Below the pieces are notes generated by a model. That model did no database searches and had not been told where the DNA came from. It saw only the letters and a list, made by a program, of their open reading frames with translations. DNA of 27,413 nucleotides, from NCBI GenBank assembly GCA_964440295.1, contig CAYTRT010000019.1, positions 1-27,413 of the forward strand, in the 5' to 3' direction. Numbering within the stretch: position 1 is the stretch's first letter; every line of letters begins with the position of its first letter. The position numbers were made by a program, and so were the translations under genes. Source of the DNA: CALIKS01 sp964440295. GTDB lineage: Archaea; Thermoproteota; Nitrososphaeria_A; Caldarchaeales; Calditenuaceae. Of the stretch, positions 7,834 to 15,934 are shown in pieces.

Positions 7834-8325
7834 GCGCAGCCATGGAGATTTATACTAGTCAGGAATAAGGAAACTATTCGTAGACTGCTTGAAGCGATGG
7901 CTGAGGAGTGGAGGAGGGACCTACTTTCTGATGGATTAGACGAGCGAAAAGTAGAGGTGATTATCAGGGAGTCTGCTTCTAGAACGCTTAGGGCCTCTGC
8001 AGTGATAGTTGCATGCCTCACGATGAGCGAGATGGATCGCTATCCAGACGAGAAGAGATCAAGATGCGAGTACATAATGGCGGTGCAGTCTGTCGCCGCC
8101 GCATGCCAGAACCTACTGCTGGCTCTCCACGCACTCGGCTATGGCGCCTGCTGGAGATGCGGGCCACTGTTCGCGCCCGAAAGCGTTAGGAGGGTTCTAA
8201 ACATTCCGAGCGACGTTGAGCCGCAGGCACTCATCGAGGTTGGCCTGCCGGGAGGAATTAGACCGACGAGGAGGAAGCCACTTAGCGAGGTCGTCTTCAT
8301 GGATAGGTGGGGCGAGCATTCTTGA
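7834..8325 (+). CDS. Nitroreductase-family protein, 5' end lost in the gap (possible dehydro-F420-0 reductase)
   Basis: The 163 visible residues start inside the family's FMN-binding segment: (S)AQPWRFILVRNKETI corresponds to the NxQPW motif of nitroreductases. Further on, SVAAACQNLLLALHALGYGACW and the C-terminal glycine-rich segment LIEVGLPGGIRP are typical. The closest pattern I know is the C-terminal FMN domain of FbiB/CofE-like proteins, which in mycobacteria reduces dehydro-F420-0 during F420 synthesis. The neighbour supports this: cofD follows, overlapping the stop or starting just before it. The domain could stand alone or be the tail of a two-domain CofE fusion; the missing part decides. 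It is probably a flavoprotein acting in the cytoplasm; the exact reaction is inferred. Confidence 0.75.
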   Translation, partial: AQPWRFILVRNKETIRRLLEAMAEEWRRDLLSDGLDERKVEVIIRESASRTLRASAVIVACLTMSEMDRYPDEKRSRCEYIMAVQSVAAACQNLLLALHALGYGACWRCGPLFAPESVRRVLNIPSDVEPQALIEVGLPGGIRPTRRKPLSEVVFMDRWGEHS

Positions 8326-9254
8326 TAACGGTACTTGCAGGCGGCGTCGGCGGAGCAAAACTGGTGGACGGGCTGGCAGAGACTATTGGCGATGAGGAGC
8401 TTAGAGTCATCGTAAACACGGCTGATGACGAGGAATTTTTCGGCCTCCACGTATCGCCGGACATAGACACGATCGTCTACACGTTGGCGGGCATCGCTGA
8501 CAGGGAGAAGGGGTGGGGAATAGAGGGAGACACGTACAGATGCTTAGAGATGCTTGAGAGATACGGGCTGGAGACTTGGTTCAAGATAGGCGACATGGAT
8601 TTTGCTACTCATATCTACCGGACCCTAATGCTGAGGAGGAAAATGAGGCTCTCAGAGGTGACCGACATGATAGCTAAGAGGCTCGGGATAAGGCACAGAA
8701 TCGTGCCGATGACGGACGACAGGGTGAGGACGGTGGTAGTGACTGAGTGTGGGCACTTGTCGTTCCAGGAGTACTTCGTCGAGAAGAGGGGAGAGGTGAG
8801 GGTTAAGTCTGTTATCTATGAGGGCGCTGAGGAGGCTGAGCCCTGCAGCGAGGTCATCCCATCGATCATGGATTCTAGGGCCGTGATTATCGCTCCCAGC
8901 AACCCCATACTGAGCATAGGCCCAATCCTAGCACTCCGCGGAGTAAGGGAGGCGCTACGCAAAACCAGGGCTGTCAGGGTGGGAGTGACGCCAATAATAG
9001 GCGGACGGGCAGTAAAGGGCCCTGCAGACAGGCTGATGAGAGACCTAGGAATAGAGCCCACCGCAGCGTCCGTAGCTCGTCTCTACTCAGACATATTGGA
9101 CCTATTCATCATAGACGAAGTCGACGCAAGCATGGCTGGAGAAGCCTCAAAATACGTACCGAGATGCATTGTCACGAATACCCTGATGCAGACTAGACAG
9201 GACAGAGTTAGGCTCGCTACTTATATTCTAACAGCCATAAATGAGGTTCGATAA
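8322..9254 (+). CDS. cofD: 2-phospho-L-lactate (or phosphoenolpyruvate) transferase CofD
   Basis: A protein of about 310 residues that joins a phospholactyl or phosphoenolpyruvyl nucleotide to Fo, giving F420-0 or dehydro-F420-0. The glycine-rich nucleotide loop is at the very start (ITVLAGGVGGAKLVDGL), followed by NTADDEEFFGLHVSPDIDTI and GDTYRCLEML, and later APSNPILSIGPIL and TPIIGGRAVKGPADRLM, all CofD hallmarks. The start is ambiguous: TTG at 8322 overlaps the preceding stop and gives the standard M-I-T-V-L start, with GGTGGGG about 12 nt upstream; GTG at 8307 would add five residues. I prefer the TTG. Tight overlap with the nitroreductase gene indicates a small F420 operon. If that partner reduces dehydro-F420-0, this CofD may use phosphoenolpyruvate. 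Confidence 0.92.
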   Translation: MITVLAGGVGGAKLVDGLAETIGDEELRVIVNTADDEEFFGLHVSPDIDTIVYTLAGIADREKGWGIEGDTYRCLEMLERYGLETWFKIGDMDFATHIYRTLMLRRKMRLSEVTDMIAKRLGIRHRIVPMTDDRVRTVVVTECGHLSFQEYFVEKRGEVRVKSVIYEGAEEAEPCSEVIPSIMDSRAVIIAPSNPILSIGPILALRGVREALRKTRAVRVGVTPIIGGRAVKGPADRLMRDLGIEPTAASVARLYSDILDLFIIDEVDASMAGEASKYVPRCIVTNTLMQTRQDRVRLATYILTAINEVR

Positions 9255-9501
9255 TCGTATCAAAAATACGAAAATATGTTGTAAAACAAGAATTCATGTT
9301 GTTTTATACAACTATTGAGCAAAAATAGGTTTAATTTAGGTGCAATGATTACGGTTTTGTTGGGGCTATAAGCTGTTTCTAAACTTAGAAATTGTAACGT
9401 TTGTTCGGCATAATTATTATACATTGTAAAAATTTATGCCTCTTTTTTTAGCTGGGTGGGAAAAGGGTAATTATTTGCCGTGAGTTGTTGCTTAATCACT
9501 A
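9255..9501. promoter_or_regulatory. AT-rich intergenic region with dyads and the citrate synthase promoter
   Basis: This 247-nt spacer is markedly more AT-rich than the flanking genes and has no convincing reading frame. It contains a small hairpin CGTAT-N5-ATACG (9256-9270), a longer interrupted inverted repeat GTTGTAAAACAA / TTGTTTTATACAAC (9278-9289 and 9299-9312), and a perfect dyad TTTCTAA-AC-TTAGAAA (9376-9391). TAATTATTTG at 9469-9478 lies about 28 nt before the citrate synthase ATG and is the likely TATA box. The dyads could be operator sites or end signals of the cofD transcript; a small RNA is also possible. I cannot tell which. Confidence 0.5.
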
Positions 9502-10635
9502 ATGACGGAGATTAGGGTGTTCAGGGGACTCGAGGGCGTCTACGTCGCCGAGAGCGAGCTCTGCCTGATCGATGGCGAGAACAGCAAACTCTACTACGTC
9601 GGCTACGACGTCGAGGAGCTTGCAGAAAAGAGCTGCTACGAGGAGGTAGTCTACCTCCTCTTCAATCGCAGGCTACCGACGAAGAGTGAGCTGGCGGAGT
9701 TTAAGAGCGAGCTGATCAGGCATCGTGCTCTCTGGAGTGAGCAGTTGGAGTTTATCGATAATTTCGACGGCAGTAAGGAGCCACTCGGGTTGCTTTCGTC
9801 GCTCTTATTGATCAGCTACGACATCGACTCGAGGTACATGGACAACAATCACCTTACGAGGGCGGTCAGGCTTGTGTCTTTGATGTCCTCTGGGCTGGCG
9901 GCGATTATTCGTAAGGGGATGGGACTGAGATTTGTCGAGCCTAATCCAGCCCTAGGCCATGCGGCCAACTTTCTTTACATGATCCGAGAGGAGGAGCCAG
10001 AGGCGGAAGACGTGATGCTGCTTGATAAGCTACTGATACTTCAGGCTGAGCACGGGCTGCCTGCGAGCACGTTTGCAGCGCTTGTGACCGCCTCCACGAT
10101 GGCTGACCTCTATTCCTCACTCGTTAGCGGATTACTGGCTCTTAGGGGGCCGCTTCACGTCGGTGCCTCCGAGGCCGCCCACAGCCAGCTGTTAGAGATT
10201 GGGTCTCCTGACAGGGTTGAGGAGTGGTTCAGTAAGGCTATGGCTGAGAAGCGCAGAATCATGGGCTTTGGACACAGGGTCTACAAGACTTACGACCCCA
10301 GGGCAAGAATACTCAAAGAGCTGGCACATAGACTAGCAATGAGTAGGGGAGGAGAAATAAGGAGGCTTTACGAGATCGCGGCAAAGCTAGAAGAGGTGGG
10401 GATCAGGCACCTCGCACCGAGAGGAATATACCCAAACGTCGATTACTGGTCTCCGATAATATACACGGCCCTAGGCATACCGAAGGAGTACTATACGTTG
10501 ATGTACGCCATGAGCAGGGTTGCAGGCATCGTCGCGCATGTCTTAGAGTACTGGACAGACAACAAACTCATAAGGCCACTCCACCTATACACTGGCGAGA
10601 AGGGAAGGAGATACGTTCCGGTCGAGGAGCGCTAA
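9502..10635 (+). CDS. gltA: Citrate synthase (or 2-methylcitrate synthase)
   Basis: A 377-residue short-type (archaeal/methylcitrate-like) citrate synthase condensing oxaloacetate and acetyl-CoA. The catalytic triad is visible: H219 in RGPLHVGASEAA, H258 in GFGHRVYKTYDPRA and D314 in YPNVDYWSPIIY. H184 in AEHGLPAST is the conserved histidine of the LNAxxEHxxNAS-like segment. Length matches thermophilic archaeal enzymes (370-385). Family members often accept propionyl-CoA as well, and no methylcitrate-pathway genes are nearby, so citrate synthase is the default. The ATG has a TATA box at leaderless spacing. Its stop overlaps the stop of the convergent geranylgeranyl reductase gene by 4 nt. Confidence 0.93.
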   Translation: MTEIRVFRGLEGVYVAESELCLIDGENSKLYYVGYDVEELAEKSCYEEVVYLLFNRRLPTKSELAEFKSELIRHRALWSEQLEFIDNFDGSKEPLGLLSSLLLISYDIDSRYMDNNHLTRAVRLVSLMSSGLAAIIRKGMGLRFVEPNPALGHAANFLYMIREEEPEAEDVMLLDKLLILQAEHGLPASTFAALVTASTMADLYSSLVSGLLALRGPLHVGASEAAHSQLLEIGSPDRVEEWFSKAMAEKRRIMGFGHRVYKTYDPRARILKELAHRLAMSRGGEIRRLYEIAAKLEEVGIRHLAPRGIYPNVDYWSPIIYTALGIPKEYYTLMYAMSRVAGIVAHVLEYWTDNKLIRPLHLYTGEKGRRYVPVEER

Positions 10636-11786
10636 AGCCGTATAAGCCCAGATCTTATCAGTCGAAAAACCATTCTGAGTCCGCTGATGCTGAGTATACC
10701 TCTCATGATGCTTGATGCCTGGAAGTCCATGTCTCCTATGCGTGAGATCTCCTTCTCGAAGCCTGTCTCAGATATGTGTTTGAAGAGCTCGTCTATCTCG
10801 TCGTCTGAGAGACTCTTAATCCAGTTCTTCGCCCTGTGGATATTTCTCAGCTCTCGATATATTGGCCTAGTGTTTTTCCTGTATGTCCCGTCCCTACCCT
10901 CCTTTAGCAACTTGTAGGCGTGACGAGCAGCTTGGATGGCGCAGATTCCACCGATTACCACGCCTCCACCCGTTGTAGACTTTACCTGCCCAGCGACGTC
11001 GCCGACGAGCAGCGCGTTTCCGTCAAGCCCTACCTCCGTGGGCAGGCCCTCGTATATGCAGGAGGTGCTATAGCCGATTATCCTAGCCTTTGGAGCGACC
11101 TCGCTTAGGAACTTCATGGCCTTCGTCTGCGTGTCTTTGTACGATGCGACGCCAAGCCTGCCAAGCTTCTCGTCGATCGGAACTAGGTATCCGAAGAAGT
11201 CTCTGAGGTATGGCTTGAGCCAGACGTGGACCAGGTCGCATTCATGCCCATGCCCAGACACAAGCATCTGCATTATCGGTATCCATCCATCCGTTGCGTA
11301 GGATGGATAGAGCATTTTAGCGATGGTTCCTACGTGTCCCTCCGCGTCTATCAAGATGGAGGCCGAGACAGCATCTCCCTCTCCAACAGTCATCCTAACT
11401 TCTCCGCTCGCCCTCTGGGCATGTGAGACCCTGCTACGTATATTGATCTTTGCTCCACTTGCCATTGCCTCCTCGGCCAGATACCTGTCGAGCAACTCCC
11501 TCCTAACTACCGCGGCAACCGGGTCGCGCGTCCTAATCTCTATTGACCTACCACCCGGAGAGTGGATGACGGCGCCCTTGACGGTGTTCTCTAAGTACTC
11601 CTCCCTGAGACCTATGCCCAGCATTCTTAGCCCCTTGATGCTGTATAGTCCTGCGCAGCTCTCCGGCCTGCCGATGGTCTCATGCTCCTCGAAGACCTCC
11701 ACCCCTAGTCCGAGCCTAGCGGCCTCCCTTGAGGCAAGCAGCCCAGCCGCTCCTCCACCCACTACTGCAACCTCCACTCTTCTCAA
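10632..11786 (-). CDS. Geranylgeranyl reductase family FAD protein
   Basis: A 384-residue flavoprotein. The Rossmann dinucleotide motif VAVVGGGAAGLLASREAARLG is split across residues 6-26, followed by the family signature RPESCAGLYSIKGL around 40-53 and the second FAD motif LVGDVAGQVKSTTGGG. These are hallmarks of archaeal digeranylgeranylglycerophospholipid reductases, which saturate isoprenoid chains of membrane lipids; plant ChlP and menaquinone-side-chain reductases belong to the same family, so the lipid substrate is inferred. It acts at the membrane surface. The first start codon is TTG (11786); GTG at 11777 is an alternative. A TATA box at 11815-11826 sits about 34 nt upstream, and the spermidine-synthase-like gene is fired divergently from the same 54-nt spacer. 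Confidence 0.85.
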   Translation of the reverse strand: MRRVEVAVVGGGAAGLLASREAARLGLGVEVFEEHETIGRPESCAGLYSIKGLRMLGIGLREEYLENTVKGAVIHSPGGRSIEIRTRDPVAAVVRRELLDRYLAEEAMASGAKINIRSRVSHAQRASGEVRMTVGEGDAVSASILIDAEGHVGTIAKMLYPSYATDGWIPIMQMLVSGHGHECDLVHVWLKPYLRDFFGYLVPIDEKLGRLGVASYKDTQTKAMKFLSEVAPKARIIGYSTSCIYEGLPTEVGLDGNALLVGDVAGQVKSTTGGGVVIGGICAIQAARHAYKLLKEGRDGTYRKNTRPIYRELRNIHRAKNWIKSLSDDEIDELFKHISETGFEKEISRIGDMDFQASSIMRGILSISGLRMVFRLIRSGLIRL

Positions 11787-11840
11787 TACGGATGAATATT
11801 GCGTGTCTTTGAATAAATGTATATAACATGAGGACGAGAT
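11787..11840. promoter_or_regulatory. Shared divergent promoter, geranylgeranyl reductase / spermidine-synthase-like gene
   Basis: The 54-nt spacer contains TTATATACATTT on the minus strand (11826-11815), suited to the reductase gene. TGAATAAATG on the plus strand (11809-11818) is suited to a leaderless start at GTG 11841. The two elements overlap, so the genes may compete for TBP. Confidence 0.45.
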
Positions 11841-13421
11841 GTGGAGTTATCGAGGGATAACAGGCTGAGGTCCTCGATTCTACTTCTGAACGTAGTCGTC
11901 GCCGGCGCGGTAGTCATGGTTCTGGAACTGACTGGTAGTAGGGTGATAACGCCGATCTATGGAAGCTCAGTGATGACTTGGGGCGGACTGATAGGCGTCG
12001 TCCTGACGAGCTTATCGCTTGGATACGCAGTCTGCGGAGTGCTGGCAGACAGGGCGAGCGCTAGAACGCTGCTTAAACTGCTGATAATCTCTGCATCCAT
12101 ATACATACTGGTAACGCCGACGCTCTCAGCCATAGTTTTGAGGGAGCTTGACCCCATGCTGATAGATGATAGATTAGGCGTCGTGTTGTCCTCGCTGGCA
12201 GTTCTCGGTCCGTCTACATTTCTGCTGGGCGGCGTGACGCCGGTCGCGCTAAAGCTGAGGGCAAGAGAGCTCTCATCCATCGGCAAGGTCTCTGGGAATC
12301 TCTATGCATACTCAACACTCGGAAGCATTGCTGGGACCTTCCTCACGACCTTCGTCCTCATACCCCTGCTTGACGTCAACATGATTTTTTACCTCTCCGG
12401 AGCCTCCCTCCTCATAGCTGTAGCGCCGCTGATAAGGCCTAGGAAGATGCTCGTCGCGCTGGTACTCATAGTTATATTCTTCTATCCGCAGGGAATCACG
12501 TTCTACCTCACTTGTTCCTCCTCAATGCTGGGCGACGTACAGTACAGGGGAGAGTCACTCTACAACAACATAGTCGTCATAGACAGGGGCGGTGTGAGGT
12601 ATCTGTACTTGAACGGCCTACTCCACAGCGGCATGTCGCTCTCAGAACCATATGCATTGGTCTTCGACTACACTAAGCTGTTCGCCGCCGGCCCACTGCT
12701 CGTGCCGAACGCGTCTAGGACACTCTTCATCGGTGGGGGAGGATTCTCTGGCCCCAAGTTCTTCCTCGAGAGTTATGAATCAATGATGGTAGACGTAGTT
12801 GAGATAGACCCAGCCGTGGTTGAGGTTGCCAAGAAATATTTTGAGCTCAGAGACAATCCGAGACTAAACATCTACGTGGAGGATGGCAGGAGATACTTGG
12901 CGCGGACAAGCGAGAAGTACGACATTATAATCATAGACGCATACTCGAAGAACTACATCCCATTCCACCTAATGACGATAGAGTTCTACACGCTTGTCAA
13001 GTCTCACCTCAAGAAGGGGGGCGTAGTAATTCTCAACATCATCGCATCCCTAGAGGGGCCGACATCAGACATCCTGAGGGCCGAGTACAAGACCATTCGT
13101 TCAGTCTTCAGCGAGGTGGCCGTTGTTCCAGTCTATGCAGGCAGCGGCAGCCAGGTTCAAAACATAATATTGATCGCGACAGACACGGATCTTCCATCTA
13201 AGGAAGATCTAGTCGTGTGGGCAGTGAGGGACAGCGTCTCGTCCATGCTTGGCCTTAGTAGGTTCTTCGGGCTCATGCCCAGTAGTGAATTACCAGTAAT
13301 GGACGTGCCGCTTCTGCACGACTCCTACGCCCCAGTCGAGGACTTGTTAAACCCAGTGACGGGCACGAGGCTTGGGAGGGAGTACTACCTGGGAGTTACT
13401 GGGCCCTCGATCTGTGGCTAG
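11841..13421 (+). CDS. Membrane-anchored spermidine-synthase-like SAM-fold protein
   Basis: A 526-residue fusion. The N-terminal 210 residues form six or seven membrane helices with the family segment LELTGSRVITPIYGSSVMTW and GVLADRA after the second helix. The C-terminal 290 residues are a Rossmann methyltransferase fold of the spermidine synthase type: nucleotide loop LFIGGGGFSGPKFF, acidic strand end VDVVEIDPAVVEVAKKYF, EDGRRYL and YDIIIIDAYS. In true spermidine synthases the last motif continues D-S-x-D-P-x-G-P; here it continues with KNYIPFHLMTIEFY, so the aminopropyltransferase diad is not preserved and polyamine synthesis is doubtful. Proteins of this architecture are common in archaea and bacteria with unknown substrates. 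The GTG start at 11841 suits the divergent promoter. Confidence 0.8.
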   Translation: MELSRDNRLRSSILLLNVVVAGAVVMVLELTGSRVITPIYGSSVMTWGGLIGVVLTSLSLGYAVCGVLADRASARTLLKLLIISASIYILVTPTLSAIVLRELDPMLIDDRLGVVLSSLAVLGPSTFLLGGVTPVALKLRARELSSIGKVSGNLYAYSTLGSIAGTFLTTFVLIPLLDVNMIFYLSGASLLIAVAPLIRPRKMLVALVLIVIFFYPQGITFYLTCSSSMLGDVQYRGESLYNNIVVIDRGGVRYLYLNGLLHSGMSLSEPYALVFDYTKLFAAGPLLVPNASRTLFIGGGGFSGPKFFLESYESMMVDVVEIDPAVVEVAKKYFELRDNPRLNIYVEDGRRYLARTSEKYDIIIIDAYSKNYIPFHLMTIEFYTLVKSHLKKGGVVILNIIASLEGPTSDILRAEYKTIRSVFSEVAVVPVYAGSGSQVQNIILIATDTDLPSKEDLVVWAVRDSVSSMLGLSRFFGLMPSSELPVMDVPLLHDSYAPVEDLLNPVTGTRLGREYYLGVTGPSICG

Positions 13422-13487
13422 ATGGCTACGCTCATAATAGCCAAGACATTTCTGGCCAGATGGGGGGGAGCGAGGTGGCCCGTCGGG

Positions 13488-13883
13488 CTACATCTGCCTC
13501 CATGACTCCTCGAGGAAGTCCTTGAGGTCCCTTGTCTCGCCCTTCTTGTATACCGCTACTCGTGTGCTGATCTTGACGTCCAGGCCCAGCCTCCTGAATA
13601 GCTGTAGGAGCTCGCCGCCACTGATTGGCGGCCTGATCTTTCCCTCATCGATCGCCCTTAGGAGCACCTCGGCCACCCGCTCGGCGAGCTCTGGGTTAAG
13701 AGCCTTCGCCGCGTCCAGCACTTCGTCGCCCCTATCGGTCAAGTGTCTCAGCAGCTTGCTGGAGGCTGGCTCCTCCTGAGGCTTTGGGGGCTCCGATACT
13801 GACTGCTTAGAGGCCTCCGCCATCATTTTCCTGAGTTTCTTAAGCCTCAGGATTTTTAGACTGATGTCTTCCTCCTCGCTCAA
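13488..13883 (-). CDS. Small basic/acidic helical protein, possibly PDCD5-like DNA-binding
   Basis: A 131-residue protein I cannot name with certainty. It has a charged helical N-terminus (MSEEEDISLKILRLKKLRKM), a Pro/Ser-rich linker and a helical core SKLLRHLTDRGDEVLDAAKA then NPELAERVAEVLLRAIDEGKI. That core resembles the archaeal PDCD5/TFAR19 pattern (L-R-x-I-L-T-x-E-A...R-P-E-L-A-x-x-V-E...G-R-I). The C-terminus (about 30 residues, ending KGETRDLKDFLEESWRQM) is unlike PDCD5. The start is TTG at 13883 preceded by a good Shine-Dalgarno GGGGAGTG at 13891-13898; nearby ATGs are out of frame. It converges on the spermidine-synthase-like gene and diverges from the amidase gene. A nucleic-acid role is inferred from the core pattern only. 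Confidence 0.6.
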   Translation of the reverse strand: MSEEEDISLKILRLKKLRKMMAEASKQSVSEPPKPQEEPASSKLLRHLTDRGDEVLDAAKALNPELAERVAEVLLRAIDEGKIRPPISGGELLQLFRRLGLDVKISTRVAVYKKGETRDLKDFLEESWRQM

Positions 13884-13963
13884 GCATCATCACTCCCCTA
13901 GACTCTGCTCGAGATATTCATGTATTCGGTACGGAATAAAGGTTAGTACGGCTAAAAAACACC

Positions 13964-13970
13964 TATTTAT
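13964..13970 (+). promoter_or_regulatory. TATA box of the amidase gene
   Basis: TATTTAT centred at 13967 lies exactly 26 nt before the ATG at 13993, the spacing expected for a leaderless archaeal mRNA. Confidence 0.55.
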
Positions 13971-13992
13971 CAGTAGGGAATAGGTAAGCGGT

Positions 13993-15357
13993 ATGCCGAG
14001 CATAAACACGGCCCGCGAGCTATGCACAGCAATAATTTCAGGAGAGATTAGATGCGAAGAAGTTGCTCAGGCATTTCTCGATAAAGTATCAAAGATCAAC
14101 CAGGCGCTAAACGCCTACATCTCCGTTAAGCCTGAGGAGACGGTTAGGCAGGCAAGGGAGGTGGACGCCGTCCTGAAGAGGTACGGTCCCAGATCGATAA
14201 TGCATGGCGCACCACTCGCGGTTAAGGACATAATCTCAGTGGCAGGCTATCCACTCACTGCTGGCTCAAGAATCTTGGGACAGGAAAACGCGAAGAGAGA
14301 CGCTGACTGCGTCTTTGAGTGTAGACAGGCCGGACTGATAGTCATTGGAAAGACGAACCTCCACGAGTTCGCCTCAGGACCCACGGGCATGAACCCGCAC
14401 TTCGGGCCGACCCGCAACCCATGGAATAGGGAGTACATTGCGGGCGGGTCTAGCAGCGGATCAGCAGCCGCCGTGTCAGCGGGGCTGTCCGCAGTAGCTC
14501 TTGGGACAGATACTGGTGGGTCGGTTAGAATACCCGCGTCTATCTGCGGAGTTGTTGGGTTCAAGCCTACCTACGGAGCCATAAGCACTTCCGGAGTATT
14601 TCCATTAGCCTGGAGCCTAGACCACGTCGGGATACTTGGTAGGAGCGTCTGGGACGTTGCTGCTCTTTTCTCAATCATCTCGAGGGGGCCGACATCTATT
14701 CCATTGAGGCCCCTCCCGAGGGGGACAAGGATCGGCGTGCCTTGGGGATTTTTCGAGAACTCCGTGGACAAGGAGATACTCTCGCACGTTAAGGTCTTCG
14801 TCGATAGACTCTCCACGCTCGAAGTTGATGTCAGCACCGTCGAGGCTAAGTGGCTAGGCGACATCTTAAGGCCATGGACAATTATCAGGAGGAGCGAGGC
14901 GTCAGCAATCCATCGAAGATGGCTGGAGAACATGCCGCACCTATACAGCGACGACGTCTTGGAGGGACTGAAGGAAGGAATGAACTACTCAGCCGTCGAC
15001 TACATCGTTGCTCAGAAGGAGAGGGAGAAGCTTTCCGCAAAGATGGACTCGCTACTCACGAAGCTGGATGCCATACTTATCCCCACAGTTCCAATCCATG
15101 CTCCTAGAATTGCTGATCTAGAACGTCTCCCGCTTCGGGAGCGGCTGATGATTCATCAACAACTAATCTCTCTTACGCATCTCTTCAACCTCACTGGCTC
15201 GCCCTCAATATCACTGCCGATAGGCTTCACTCTCGATGGCCTACCAGTCGGCTGCCAGCTAGCTGCTAGGAGAGGAATGGACTCGATGGTTCTCAGCATC
15301 GCATACGCCTTTGAGACCGCCTATGGCTCCTTCAAGCACCCAGCACCGCTTTTCTAG
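13993..15357 (+). CDS. Amidase-signature protein, GatA-like
   Basis: A 454-residue serine amidohydrolase of the amidase-signature family. The catalytic triad is Lys78 (APLAVKD), cis-Ser153 (GGSSSGSAAAVSAG) and nucleophile Ser177 (GTDTGGSVRIPAS), a spacing that matches GatA almost exactly. Segments GVVGFKPTYGAISTSGV and LDHVGILGRSVWDVA also follow GatA. GatA releases ammonia from Gln for transamidation of Glu-tRNA or Asp-tRNA, but needs GatB and GatC, and neither is in this window. A free-standing amidase is therefore possible; the window contains archaeal GltX, which charges tRNA(Glu) for either system. Transcribed alone from its own leaderless promoter. Confidence 0.85.
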   Translation: MPSINTARELCTAIISGEIRCEEVAQAFLDKVSKINQALNAYISVKPEETVRQAREVDAVLKRYGPRSIMHGAPLAVKDIISVAGYPLTAGSRILGQENAKRDADCVFECRQAGLIVIGKTNLHEFASGPTGMNPHFGPTRNPWNREYIAGGSSSGSAAAVSAGLSAVALGTDTGGSVRIPASICGVVGFKPTYGAISTSGVFPLAWSLDHVGILGRSVWDVAALFSIISRGPTSIPLRPLPRGTRIGVPWGFFENSVDKEILSHVKVFVDRLSTLEVDVSTVEAKWLGDILRPWTIIRRSEASAIHRRWLENMPHLYSDDVLEGLKEGMNYSAVDYIVAQKEREKLSAKMDSLLTKLDAILIPTVPIHAPRIADLERLPLRERLMIHQQLISLTHLFNLTGSPSISLPIGFTLDGLPVGCQLAARRGMDSMVLSIAYAFETAYGSFKHPAPLF

Positions 15358-15435
15358 CTACGCTAAGAAAATAATAATTACCCCGGCTATTGATTTTAGT
15401 CTTAAAGCCAGTCAAGAAAAGTTAGATTAATATAG

Positions 15436-15885
15436 ATGACTAAGCGTGGTTTTTTGGGGGTTATTTTGAAGGACAAGTACCAGATCCCTGAAGACTACTA
15501 CTATACTAACGATCATGAGTGGGTTAAGGTCGAAAAGAAGATAGCGACTGTCGGGATAACTGACTATGCTCAGAAGAAGCTGAGGGAGGTAATCTACGTA
15601 GAGCTGCCGAACGTCAACACTAAGGTCCAGAGAAAACAGACCCTCGCCTCGGTCGAGTCGGTGAAGGCTAGTGCAGACGTCTACGCGCCCCTGACGGGGA
15701 AAGTAGTGGAGGTAAACACCAAGCTAATCGATAGCCCTGAGATCATAAACGAGTCGCCCTACGAGGATGGATGGCTGGTGAAGCTCGAGATCAGCGATGA
15801 ATCTGAACTAAACTTCCTCATGGACGCTGACGAGTATGCCAGGTACTTAGAGGAGCTCGAGGAAGCCGCAGAGGAGGAAGAATAA
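15436..15885 (+). CDS. gcvH: Glycine cleavage system H protein
   Basis: A 149-residue lipoyl carrier that shuttles the aminomethyl group between the P and T proteins of glycine cleavage. The fold begins at YYYTNDHEWVKVE, and the lipoylated lysine is K77 in SVESVKASADVYAP. The remainder (GKVVEVNTKLIDSPEIINES, PYEDGWLVKLEI) is standard. Residues 1-15 extend the usual N-terminus slightly, and the C-terminus ends in an acidic tail rich in Glu. The ATG at 15436 follows a weak TATA-like CTTAAAG at 15401-15407. P and T genes are absent here; glyA, which makes or uses the same one-carbon pool, lies 4 kb downstream. An H protein alone may also serve lipoate assembly. Confidence 0.93.
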   Translation: MTKRGFLGVILKDKYQIPEDYYYTNDHEWVKVEKKIATVGITDYAQKKLREVIYVELPNVNTKVQRKQTLASVESVKASADVYAPLTGKVVEVNTKLIDSPEIINESPYEDGWLVKLEISDESELNFLMDADEYARYLEELEEAAEEEE

Positions 15886-15903
15886 ACCCATTCATTCTCA
15901 ACA

Positions 15904-15911
15904 ATTATATA
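15904..15911 (+). promoter_or_regulatory. TATA box of the 113-residue gene
   Basis: ATTATATA centred near 15908 stands 26-27 nt before the ATG at 15935, giving a leaderless transcript separate from gcvH. Confidence 0.55.
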
Positions 15912-15934
15912 GCACGTAGGACAGGTATTGACTA

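Noticed and set aside
13422..13500. Hairpin (CAGATG/CATCTG) between convergent genes as a terminator
   Set aside because: The 6-bp arms are far apart with no T tract following on either strand, so chance pairing is as likely.
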